From contig UQDU01000055.1 of assembly GCA_900539915.1 (NCBI GenBank), positions 1 through 11,337 on the forward strand: a stretch of 11,337 nt of DNA, written 5' to 3'. The stretch is from an uncultured Bacteroidales bacterium. GTDB taxonomy: Bacteria > Bacteroidota > Bacteroidia > Bacteroidales > Muribaculaceae. Shown here piece by piece: positions 1 to 6,468 of this stretch (its first letter is position 1; the number at the start of each line of letters is the position of its first letter). The notes beneath the pieces were generated by a model. The model ran no database searches. It was not told the origin of the DNA and worked only from the letters and a program-made list of their open reading frames with translations. Both the position numbers and the translations under genes were made by a program.

Positions 1-44
1 ATCCTGAGATGTCTCGTGGGCTCGGAGATGTGTATAAGAGACAG
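1..44 (+). other. Illumina Nextera (Tn5) adapter with index, not genomic
   Basis: Bases 26-44 are exactly the 19-bp Tn5 mosaic end AGATGTGTATAAGAGACAG, and bases 11-25 are GTCTCGTGGGCTCGG, the rest of the Nextera read-2 adapter. The eight bases before it (3-10, CCTGAGAT) sit where the i7 index lies, and from memory they match Nextera XT index N715. Bases 1-2 (AT) fit the end of the flow-cell P7 oligonucleotide. This is therefore untrimmed library adapter fused to a contig end. It should be masked, and nothing upstream of base 45 can be used for promoter or gene analysis. Confidence 0.97.
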
Positions 45-57
45 CAATAAAAAACCG

Positions 58-66
58 TATCTTTGC
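58..66 (+). promoter_or_regulatory. Bacteroidota -7 box upstream of first acyltransferase gene
   Basis: TATCTTTGC matches the Bacteroidota TAnnTTTG -7 element. It lies about 80 bases before the ATG at 146, giving a 5' leader of roughly 70 bases. The -33 element would fall at about 35-40, inside the adapter, so the upstream half of the promoter has been lost with the contig end. Confidence 0.5.
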
Positions 67-145
67 ACAATCCACAATCTTGCTTTGTGACAGTAAAGAA
101 AAGCATCAAATATAAAGCCTACAACTACTTGAAAAAACAGCCCAT

Positions 146-1211
146 ATGGAAGCTTTAGACGGACAAATCTCACAAAAACCTCTTCGAAATTCAGAAATGG
201 ACTTTCTCGGAGGTCTAATCATGCTGCAAATCATATTCTTACACATTTCATTAACCTATACATCCGTCTCCTGGATAAAAGATTTCTATAAATTATGGGA
301 ATACACACTACCTTGCCTTGGATGGTATTTTTTCAAAGGCGGGATGTTTTATAAGCATAAGAAATTCAGAGACGTAATTTCTGGATGCACGCAAAAACTC
401 CTGATTCCATATTTTTTCTTCTTGATAGCTGGGATTATCAGTCAGGCTATAATAGACAACCAAATAATCAACTCCATAGGATGGACGGCCTGGAGCCTTG
501 ACAATGTGAAACAATTACTATTATATGGCGCCACAGGCATTGATGGTCCAATATGGTATTTGATTGTGTTTTTTGGAGTAAAAGTTTCTTATTCCTATCT
601 CAGAGGGAAACTTAAAATGCAACCTTACAATATAATGCTTGCCAGTTTTATTGTAGCATTTCTGTTATGGTATGCCTTCCGTGAACGTAATTATATATTC
701 TGGATAGGAGCTATCTTCTGCAATCTCGTATTCTTTGCATGTGGAGATTGGTTACGCACACGGCAGTATGGTCGCGTGACAACTATCATATCACTACTGA
801 CAGTCATCATACTGGCATGTCTGCATGTAGAATATCTCTCTTTACGCACAAACGGTGCGTTGGCAAGAATATTCTGTTTTCGGCTATGTATTCTCATATG
901 TATTGGTACTTGCGTCCATATTTCTCGTAGATAATATCGCAAAATACATACCCTCAAAAATCACTTCATCTTCATTTATAAGCAATATTGGCCGACAGTC
1001 CATGAGCTGGTTCTTGCTTCATCATTTCATATTGACATGGAGTGTTTTTATACTTGGTCTCTTAGGAGTTGAGAATACCAATGTCTGGGCTCCTGTAATA
1101 TCAATTGTATTCATATTCACCCTAATACCAGTCTTACAAAAAATATTGCTGCAATATATTCCGTGGTCACTTGGCTTATCTTATCCTAAATCATCCGACC
1201 GACTTCCTTGA
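146..1211 (+). pseudogene. Acyltransferase-3 family membrane protein, frameshifted
   Basis: Multi-pass membrane acyltransferase of the acyltransferase-3 family, whose members transfer acetyl or other acyl groups to surface polysaccharides. The acceptor here is unknown. The first frame (146-934, 262 aa) carries the N-terminal segment MDFLGGLIMLQIIFLH with the family His at residue 33, GPIWYLIVFF, and IFWIGAIF. The second frame (from about 881 to 1211) carries the end of the family fold, including IGRQSMSWFLLHHFIL. Removing one T from the run at 877-880 joins them into about 354 residues, the normal size for the family. The residue that is usually Arg in the R-x10-H motif is Gly22. The gene is AT-rich: 22 of the 60 bases from 181 are G or C, against 42 of 60 from 6541. 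It runs towards a second acyltransferase gene. Family assignment is from sequence style; the break may be a sequencing error. Confidence 0.8.
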
Positions 1212-1345
1212 AATTATGCCTTAAATCCGATATATCAATTGTTTTTGAATAGAGAGATATTATGTCAAGGATGTCAAGTATTTCATATATACAGTTTTAT
1301 TGAAGGATTAGCCTATTGCATTTCGAGAGACGTCAGTACATATCC

Positions 1346-2397
1346 TCATCCAATGCAATGCCTAACCTTAGCTATTATTTTGTCTGACAACCATTGTTCA
1401 AAGCGCGGAATACGGCACCAGTCGAAGAGAAGGATTCTCACCTTGTCTACAGCCACCATGGCCATGAACAAAATGACCATATAGAGGATTCCTGATGCGA
1501 ACACTGCGGTAAATCCACTATCTATCGGATCGGGCATGTATCTATAGATCATGTGGGATAGATAATAATTCTGATGAATCAGATAGACAGCGAATGTCGA
1601 TGAGGCTATCCAATTGACAGCTTTGTTTGATCCTATATCGGTTTTGAGTGCAACACACAGCAGCGTCACACTGACCGCCAGCGTAAGCAAAGAATTATAT
1701 CCAATCTGTGTATAACCGCGCAGATAGCTGGTGCTCCATAAAATCGACAGAACCACAAACATCAGCGCATAAACACCTCCATGTATCGCAGGTATGCCAT
1801 GAATCCTGACATAACCTCCGACTAAAAACAGCGTGATGAACCAGCTGAGCTTAAAGCTGCCTGAATACATATATCCCAACGGGAACGCCGGCAGAAAATC
1901 TGTAGTAAGCAGCAGCATGATGCATAAGAGTGCCCTATATTGTGTTTTCGTCAGTGATGATATGAGTCTTGAGATGAATGGCTGGAGGAGGATAAGGGCG
2001 AGGTACTGGCTGACAAACCATACATTGAATTTTGTGGGAGCCAGAGGGAAGAGGCATACAAGCAGGTCTTTGGGTGGCGCACTGCCTAAAGCGACAAACA
2101 CAGCCACGATAACGAAATTGTAGAAGATGACCTGAAATAGTATCTTAAAAACCGTACAAGCGTGAACTCTGTGCGACGGATAAGGAAATACCCTGTAATC
2201 AGTATGAATATGTCTACAGCTCCTATTCCCAGCGAATTGGCGAAAAGATGCGACATGAACGAGCCGCCAGAGACCGCAACTTCGCCAGCCCAGAGATGGC
2301 ACCATACGATGAAGAACATCGCATAGATTCTGAGTAATTCTATATTGCTGCTTCTGGGCTTGCAGACTGACTTCATTGGTATTTCTGAGAGATTCAT
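1346..2397 (-). pseudogene. Acyltransferase-3 family membrane protein, frameshifted
   Basis: A second acyltransferase-3 family integral membrane protein, convergent with the first. The N-terminal frame (2397 down to about 2150) starts MNLSEIPMKS and contains SSNIELLRIYAMFFIVWCHL, with an intact R23-x10-H34 motif, then IGAVDIFILITGYFLIRR. The remaining frame (about 2151 to 1346) continues with FKILFQVIFYNF, PTKFNVWFVSQYLAL, SFKLSWFITLFLVGGYV and the late AVYLIHQNYYLSHMIY segment. Adding one T to the five-T run (the A run at 2147-2151 on the plus strand) fuses the two frames into about 350 residues, the usual length. Such enzymes O-acylate cell-surface glycans; the substrate cannot be read from the sequence. 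The chosen ATG at 2397 lies about 13 bases downstream of a good -7 box. An upstream start at 2413 would read the wrong frame for the N-terminal motif. Confidence 0.82.
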
Positions 2398-2409
2398 AGT
2401 TATTGAGGT

Positions 2410-2418
2410 GCAAAGATA
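2410..2418 (-). promoter_or_regulatory. -7 box for the minus-strand acyltransferase gene
   Basis: On the minus strand the bases read TATCTTTGC, a match to the TAnnTTTG -7 element and the same nine-mer as at 58-66. The ATG at 2397 follows about 13 bases later, so the leader would be very short. No TTG was seen at the expected 19-21 base spacing upstream. It lies back-to-back with the plus-strand promoter at 2451-2481. Confidence 0.5.
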
Positions 2419-2450
2419 CGCATTTTTAAGAAAGTTTAGGAGTGGGAGGC

Positions 2451-2481
2451 TTGTGCAGGGAGGGATTTGCTGCTAATTTTG
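2451..2481 (+). promoter_or_regulatory. Bacteroidota promoter for the 2502-3474 gene pair
   Basis: TTG at 2451-2453, a 20-base spacer, then TAATTTTG at 2474-2481 matches the Bacteroidota -33/-7 arrangement closely. Transcription would begin near 2485-2490, about 15 bases before the ATG at 2502. This supports 2502 over the GTG at 2442, which lies upstream of the promoter. Confidence 0.55.
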
Positions 2482-2501
2482 TCAATAAACATCTTTCGGA
2501 T

Positions 2502-2813
2502 ATGGAATATAACGAGAAGAAAGCGATAGAATTCATACTTTCACGTCTGCCTCAGGAACGCCGACAGGCCTACTCTGACGATGAGATACTCAATGTCATC
2601 GACATCATATGGGACTATTATGAGGAAAGCGGACTGCTTGACCCTGCTACGGCCATGACTGATGACGACGATGAGGCTGAGGAGCAGGAACTGGCCCAGC
2701 TGACTGCACATGTCAAGAAGATGCTTGCCAAGGATAAAGGGACCGCTATCCTCGCTGAGGATGTGGATGTCATAATCTCGGCGGAAATCGAATACGAAAA
2801 CTCCATAATCTGA
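2502..2813 (+). CDS. Small acidic protein of unknown function
   Basis: A 103-residue soluble protein with no signal peptide or membrane segment, which I cannot assign to a named family. The N-terminal half (residues 1-45) looks helical, with EKKAIEFILSRLP and DEILNVIDIIWDYYEESGLL. A strongly acidic linker follows at residues 53-63 (TDDDDEAEEQE), then a lysine-rich helix (VKKMLAKDKG, 71-80) and an acidic end. An open frame continues upstream to a GTG at 2442, but a promoter with its -7 box at 2474-2481 lies inside that extension, so ATG 2502 is preferred. The stop is 13 bases before the OmpA-like gene, so the two are probably co-transcribed. The layout resembles conserved Bacteroidales hypothetical proteins, an impression from memory only. 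Confidence 0.75.
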   Translation: MEYNEKKAIEFILSRLPQERRQAYSDDEILNVIDIIWDYYEESGLLDPATAMTDDDDEAEEQELAQLTAHVKKMLAKDKGTAILAEDVDVIISAEIEYENSII

Positions 2814-2826
2814 CTCCGGACTTACG

Positions 2827-3474
2827 ATGTATCATACACTGATCCGCGCCGCCATCATAGCCGCCATGCTCGTGGGGCAATCGCTGCATCTGCATGCCGA
2901 AGATTTCCGCGACCCGTATGCCGACTATGACGAGACGGCCGCTCTTGATATGGAGATAGAGGAAAATCTCGCCACGCCTGTGATACAGAAGCCCGAGAAG
3001 GCCCCGATAGTCAAATACATGACCGCTCTGGCCCATCAGCTCAAACAACGCTACAAAGTGGAGACCATGAGAGCCGGAGAGGTGATTGTGGTGACCATCC
3101 CCTCCGACGAGCTATTCATGCCCAACGATACACTCCTGTCGCCCGACGCCCCCACCCTGCTGCGGCCGTTGCTCCCATTGTTCCGTGATCCGGACCTGTT
3201 TAAACTGGTATATGCCGTACACACCGACAATACAGGCTCGCCGACATATATCGAGAATCTCGCCTCGGCACGTAACCAGTCCATATACGCATGGCTGATA
3301 GATGTCGCCAAGGTCAATCCAGACCTTTTCATAATCAACTACGACATGGGTGATTCACGGCCATTGGTCAATAATGACACACGCGCCCACCGCGCCCTCA
3401 ACCGTCGTATAGAATTTTTTCTGGTGCCAGGCCCGAAACTGATAACACTGGCCCACAACAAAAAAATCAGATGA
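2827..3474 (+). CDS. OmpA C-terminal-like periplasmic protein
   Basis: A 215-residue exported protein. Residues 1-24 form a signal peptide (hydrophobic core IRAAIIAAMLVG, likely cleavage after HLHA). No lipobox cysteine is present, so it is not an obvious lipoprotein. A charged linker (about 25-60) precedes an OmpA-C/MotB-like domain at about 85-200. Visible family marks are HTDNTG with Asp134, LASARNQSIYAWL, a GDSRPLVNN segment, and NRRIEFF with Arg193/Arg194. Asp and the NRR Arg are the positions that usually contact the diaminopimelate of peptidoglycan, so a role in tethering or sensing the cell wall is likely. The Gly-Arg usually found before NRR is His-Arg here (residues 188-189). There is no N-terminal beta-barrel, so it is not a full OmpA porin. 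It follows the small acidic gene by 13 bases. Confidence 0.88.
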   Translation: MYHTLIRAAIIAAMLVGQSLHLHAEDFRDPYADYDETAALDMEIEENLATPVIQKPEKAPIVKYMTALAHQLKQRYKVETMRAGEVIVVTIPSDELFMPNDTLLSPDAPTLLRPLLPLFRDPDLFKLVYAVHTDNTGSPTYIENLASARNQSIYAWLIDVAKVNPDLFIINYDMGDSRPLVNNDTRAHRALNRRIEFFLVPGPKLITLAHNKKIR

Positions 3475-3525
3475 TAATCCCATCAATTTTATAAGACTTA
3501 TAAGATTTATCACTCACAAAACAAC

Positions 3526-3559
3526 CAGTCCCCTGGCGGAGCATTCCGCCAGGGGACTG
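3526..3559 (-). terminator. Intrinsic-type terminator of rnpB
   Basis: A perfect 15-bp stem (3526-3540 with 3545-3559, arms CAGTCCCCTGGCGGA and its complement) closes on the 4-base loop GCAT. Read on the minus strand it is followed by GTTGTTTTG, a modest U-rich tail, and it starts 12 bases after the end of the RNase P RNA. On the plus strand the following bases (TCATAAGAAT) are not U-rich. It therefore mainly ends rnpB, though the hairpin could also slow transcription of the OmpA-like gene from the other side. Confidence 0.85.
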
Positions 3560-3571
3560 TCATAAGAATAA

Positions 3572-3965
3572 GGAGCCGGACTATAAGCCGGGTTATGTCA
3601 GTCTGACAGTTCCGATATAAAACACGGCACGTCAGGCCGTCTGATCATTTATCTACGCGATGTGTCACCACCTCGCTCCAGCAGCCTACCCCCCGGCAAT
3701 GGGCGAGCAACCCTTAAATGCCGGTATACTTGGCCTTGCAACCCATAAGGCGTGCGGCATCCCGTGTCGCCACAGGACCCGGTGGTCTCTTACACCGCCT
3801 TTTCACCCTTACCGCATACTGCTCATGCGAGTATGCGGCGGTCGTTTTCTGTCACGCTGCTCTGCCGTCACCGGCAGCTTCCCGTTAAGAAGTATGGTGC
3901 TCTTTGTTGCCCGGACTTTCCTCATGTCGCTCTCGTAGTCGACCCGCGATCAGACGTCCGGCTCC
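3572..3965 (-). ncRNA. rnpB: RNase P RNA, bacterial type A
   Basis: Catalytic RNA of ribonuclease P, which removes 5' leaders from precursor tRNAs. On the minus strand the near-universal GAGGAAAGTCCGGGC lies at 3923-3909, and the 3' end carries AACCCGGCTTATAG, very like the E. coli 3' region. Between them are further recognisable blocks: TAAGGGTGAAAAGG, GGTGTAAGAGACCACC and GGGTAGGCTGCTGGAGC. A 9-bp hairpin with an 8-base loop at 3812-3837 fits helix P12. The ends are set by a perfect 10-bp P1 helix, GGAGCCGGAC (3965-3956) with GTCCGGCTCC (3581-3572), giving about 394 nt, a normal size. A terminator follows. The promoter is not clear: the best -7 candidate (TAATTATG, 3972-3965) has one mismatch and overlaps the predicted 5' end. 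Open frames across this region are meaningless. Confidence 0.97.
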
Positions 3966-3980
3966 ATAATTATCATTGCA

Positions 3981-4164
3981 ATAGTTCATAGTGACGCAGC
4001 GCGCTGCGATGTCACAAACTTAAGGCATGTCCCTACTACCTAACAACGCCATTCAAGCATTAAAGGCTGCTTAAGTTAGTGACATTGTGCCATGGAATGT
4101 CTCTAAAACAGTGTGCGTTCCTTCAGTTAGGGATATTAGAGAGTATTGCGTCACTACGTACTAT
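3981..4164. repeat. Nested inverted-repeat element between rnpB and fabD
   Basis: An outer inverted repeat pairs 3981-3998 with 4147-4164, matching at 16 of 18 positions (ATAGTtCaTAGTGACGCA against ATAGTaCgTAGTGACGCA). Inside it, 4007-4027 pairs with 4068-4087, matching at 18 of 20 positions plus one bulged G at 4025. A third stem of 7 bp pairs 4100-4106 with 4136-4142. The three are nested so that a transcript could fold as a closing stem with two arms. A 12-bp perfect palindrome (3996-4007) and a GACATT/AATGTC pair (4081-4086, 4096-4101) offer competing folds. No coding frame is convincing. It could be a structured RNA in the fabD 3' region, a leader acting on rnpB, or a MITE-like element; no flanking target duplication was seen. 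Confidence 0.65.
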
Positions 4165-4175
4165 GAGACGTCAGT

Positions 4176-5054
4176 TTACTGCTTGCCTGAAGTGGTTACC
4201 TCGCGGCAGATTTTGCCGACGAGACCTTGCAGCACCTTGCCCGGGCCGAGTTCCACAAACTCAGTAGCACCGTCAGCCACCATGTTCTGCACGCTCTGTG
4301 TCCAGCGCACGGGTGCTGTAAGCTGTGCCACGAGGTTGGCCTTGATTTCAGCAGGGTCAGTGTGAGGCTTTGCGTCCACATTCTGATATACAGGGCATAC
4401 GGGAACTGACACGGTGGTCTTCTCGATAGCCTCGGCCAGTTCGGCACGCGCAGGCTCCATGCACGGAGAGTGGAATGCACCACCCACCTTAAGTTTCAGC
4501 GCGCGCTTGGCACCGGCAGCAAGAGCTTTCTCGCAAGCGGCATCTATGGCAGGTTCTTCGCCCGAAATCACAATCTGACCGGGACAGTTGTAGTTGGCGC
4601 ATACTACCACGCCGTCCACGCTGTCACATATCTCCTCTACCACATTGTCAGGCAGAGCGAGCACAGCAGCCATAGTAGATGGTGTCTTTTCGCAAGCCTT
4701 CTGCATGGCCTGAGCACGGGCCGAGACAAGACGCAGACCGTCTTCAAATGTCAGTGCTCCGGCAGCAACAAGAGCCGAGAACTCACCCAAAGAGTGTCCG
4801 GCCACCATGTCGGGCTTGAACTCGTCACCGAGACACTTTGCAAGTATCACCGAGTGAAGGAATATGGCCGGCTGTGTAACCTTGGTCTGGCGGAGATCCT
4901 CATCAGTGCCGGCAAACATAAGGTCGGTTATGCGGAATCCGAGGATTTCGTTGGCTTTTTCAAACATGTCATGGGCCATCTGATTGTTGTCATACAGGTC
5001 TTTGCCCATGCCTACAAACTGCGCTCCCTGTCCGGGGAATACGAATGCTTTCAT
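4176..5054 (-). CDS. fabD: Malonyl-CoA:acyl carrier protein transacylase
   Basis: Cytoplasmic enzyme that moves the malonyl group from CoA to acyl carrier protein, supplying the extender unit for fatty acid synthesis. The 292-residue length is typical (E. coli FabD is about 309). The N-terminal FPGQGAQ (residues 6-12) forms part of the oxyanion site. The nucleophile elbow GHSLG at 86-90 carries catalytic Ser88. Arg113 sits where the substrate carboxylate-binding Arg is expected, and GAFHSPCM contains catalytic His195. NCPGQIVISG (156-165) and the late ELGPGKVL are further family marks. ATG 5054 gives the canonical start MKAFVFPGQG. The gene lies downstream of nqrF in the same direction with an 83-base gap that holds a -7 box but no hairpin, so it probably has its own promoter and may also receive read-through. 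It ends 10 bases before the nested repeat element. Confidence 0.97.
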   Translation of the reverse strand: MKAFVFPGQGAQFVGMGKDLYDNNQMAHDMFEKANEILGFRITDLMFAGTDEDLRQTKVTQPAIFLHSVILAKCLGDEFKPDMVAGHSLGEFSALVAAGALTFEDGLRLVSARAQAMQKACEKTPSTMAAVLALPDNVVEEICDSVDGVVVCANYNCPGQIVISGEEPAIDAACEKALAAGAKRALKLKVGGAFHSPCMEPARAELAEAIEKTTVSVPVCPVYQNVDAKPHTDPAEIKANLVAQLTAPVRWTQSVQNMVADGATEFVELGPGKVLQGLVGKICREVTTSGKQ

Positions 5055-5102
5055 TCTCTGTGTAGTTGTGTCGTTTTATTGTATGGTTAATGTTTCAAGA
5101 CT

Positions 5103-5111
5103 GCAAAGGTA
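5103..5111 (-). promoter_or_regulatory. -7 box of fabD
   Basis: On the minus strand the bases read TACCTTTGC, matching TAnnTTTG, about 48 bases before the fabD ATG. No TTG is present at the expected 20-base spacing (ACC there), so the -33 part is weak. It lies just after the nqrF stop at 5138, separating fabD from the nqr operon transcriptionally at least in part. Confidence 0.5.
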
Positions 5112-5137
5112 GGGATTTTTATCGTATAGCCGGTCTG

Positions 5138-6442
5138 TCAACCGCCGAAATTGTCATAATGTATGCTTGACGGGTCAACGCCGAGGCCGTCGAGCATCTT
5201 GTTGACAGCAGCCGACATCGGGCCCGGGCCACACATGTAGTACTCTATCTCCTCAGGCTCGTCGTGGTTCTTGAGATAAGTGTCATATATCACCTGATGC
5301 ACGAATCCCGGGGTGTACTTGACACCGGCAGCATCGGCAGCCGGGTCGGGACGGTCAAGGGCAAGATGGAACTTGAAGTTGGGGAACTCCTTCTCCAGCT
5401 TCAGGAAGTCGTCAAGATAGAATACCTCGTTGAGAGCCCTCGCGCCGTAGAAGTAGTTCATCTTGCGGTCGGTGGTGTGTAGAGTTTTGAGCATCCACAT
5501 GATCTGAGAGCGGAGCGGAGCCATACCCGCGCCACCGCCTATCCACATCATCTCCTTCTTGCTGTCGACTATGGGATGGAAATCTCCGTAAGGACCGCTC
5601 ATAAGCACCTTGTCGCCCGGTTTGAGCGAGAATATGTAGCTTGAAGCTATGCCCGGGGGCACGTCCATGAATCCGGTCTGTGGTTTCGGTTTCATAGGCG
5701 GAGTGGCTATGCGGACAGTCAGCATGATGCGGTCACCCTCATCAGGGTAGTTAGCCATGGAGTAGGCCCTGACAGTTGTCTCCTTGTTGGACGCCTTCAG
5801 GCTGAAAAGCCCGAACTTCTCCCATGCCGGCAGATATTCAGCACCGATGAGCGATTTGTCTATATCCTTGTCGTAATCCATCGTGTAAGGAGGTATCTTG
5901 ATCTGCGCATACGATCCCGGTATGAAATCCATATGTTCGCCAGGAGGCAGCGCGACGATAAACTCCTTGATAAACGTGGCCACATTGCGGTTGCTGATCA
6001 CCGTGCACTCCCACTCCTTGATGCTGAGCACCGAAGCCGGGACATCTATGGCCATGTCCTCGCGTACCTTGACCTGACAGGCCAATCGCCAGTGGTCCTT
6101 GACCTCCCGTCGTGACAGATGCACAGTCTCGGTCGGAAGCACCTCGCCGCCTCCCTGCATCACCTGCACCCTGCACTGTGCACAGCTGCCTTTGCCTCCA
6201 CAGGCCGATGGCAGAAACACGTCGGCATTGGCAAGCGACGACAGCAGACTGCCTCCCGATGCCACATGCACATCTTTCTCATTATTGATGGTTATGGTCA
6301 CATCTCCGCTATTGACCAGATAATGCTTGGCCACAAGCAGTATGGCCACAAGCACAAGCGTGATGACGAGAAATATTCCTATGGCCGCCCAGATGGTCTG
6401 CGACATCAGCGACAGCGTGATTGAAGCTGTGACGTTATACAT
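5138..6442 (-). CDS. nqrF: Na+-translocating NADH:quinone reductase subunit F
   Basis: NADH-oxidising entry subunit of Na+-NQR, anchored in the inner membrane with its catalytic domains in the cytoplasm. The 434-residue chain has one N-terminal membrane helix (about 17-38). A ferredoxin-type 2Fe-2S domain follows, with ligands Cys81, Cys87 and Cys90 (SACGGKGSCAQC) and Cys122 (RLACQV). The FAD domain carries RAYSMANYP at 225-233. The NADH domain has GGGAGMAPLRS (302-312), YYMCGPGPM (401-409) and the terminal YDNFGG. All cofactor ligands are present and the length is close to the usual 405-430. It is the last nqr gene, starting 26 bases after the nqrE stop. An internal Met13 (ATG at 6406) is an alternative start that keeps the helix intact. 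No terminator is visible after its stop. Confidence 0.97.
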   Translation of the reverse strand: MYNVTASITLSLMSQTIWAAIGIFLVITLVLVAILLVAKHYLVNSGDVTITINNEKDVHVASGGSLLSSLANADVFLPSACGGKGSCAQCRVQVMQGGGEVLPTETVHLSRREVKDHWRLACQVKVREDMAIDVPASVLSIKEWECTVISNRNVATFIKEFIVALPPGEHMDFIPGSYAQIKIPPYTMDYDKDIDKSLIGAEYLPAWEKFGLFSLKASNKETTVRAYSMANYPDEGDRIMLTVRIATPPMKPKPQTGFMDVPPGIASSYIFSLKPGDKVLMSGPYGDFHPIVDSKKEMMWIGGGAGMAPLRSQIMWMLKTLHTTDRKMNYFYGARALNEVFYLDDFLKLEKEFPNFKFHLALDRPDPAADAAGVKYTPGFVHQVIYDTYLKNHDEPEEIEYYMCGPGPMSAAVNKMLDGLGVDPSSIHYDNFGG

Positions 6443-6468
6443 GTGTCAGTGCTTTGGTTAAATACATG

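Noticed and set aside
26..44. Tn5 mosaic end as evidence of a transposon insertion
   Set aside because: It is continuous with the Nextera adapter and an index, at the very first bases of the contig, so it is library sequence.
1263..1278. Tandem TGTCAAG repeat
   Set aside because: Two seven-base copies in an AT-rich spacer are within what chance would give.
1315..1359. ATTGCATT/AATGCAAT inverted repeat as a terminator between the convergent acyltransferases
   Set aside because: The stem is only 8 bp with a 29-base loop, is AT-rich, partly lies within the coding end of the second gene, and has no T run.
2442..2501. Longer start (GTG at 2442) for the small acidic protein
   Set aside because: The extension overlaps a good promoter (2451-2481), and its residues look unlike the rest of the protein.
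3660..3991. Open reading frames of about 80-90 codons on the plus strand
   Set aside because: They lie across the RNase P RNA gene on the opposite strand, and the proteins have no plausible composition.
4470..5090. A 206-codon open frame on the plus strand
   Set aside because: It is antisense to fabD, whose motifs and length are fully conserved. The plus-strand protein resembles nothing recognisable.
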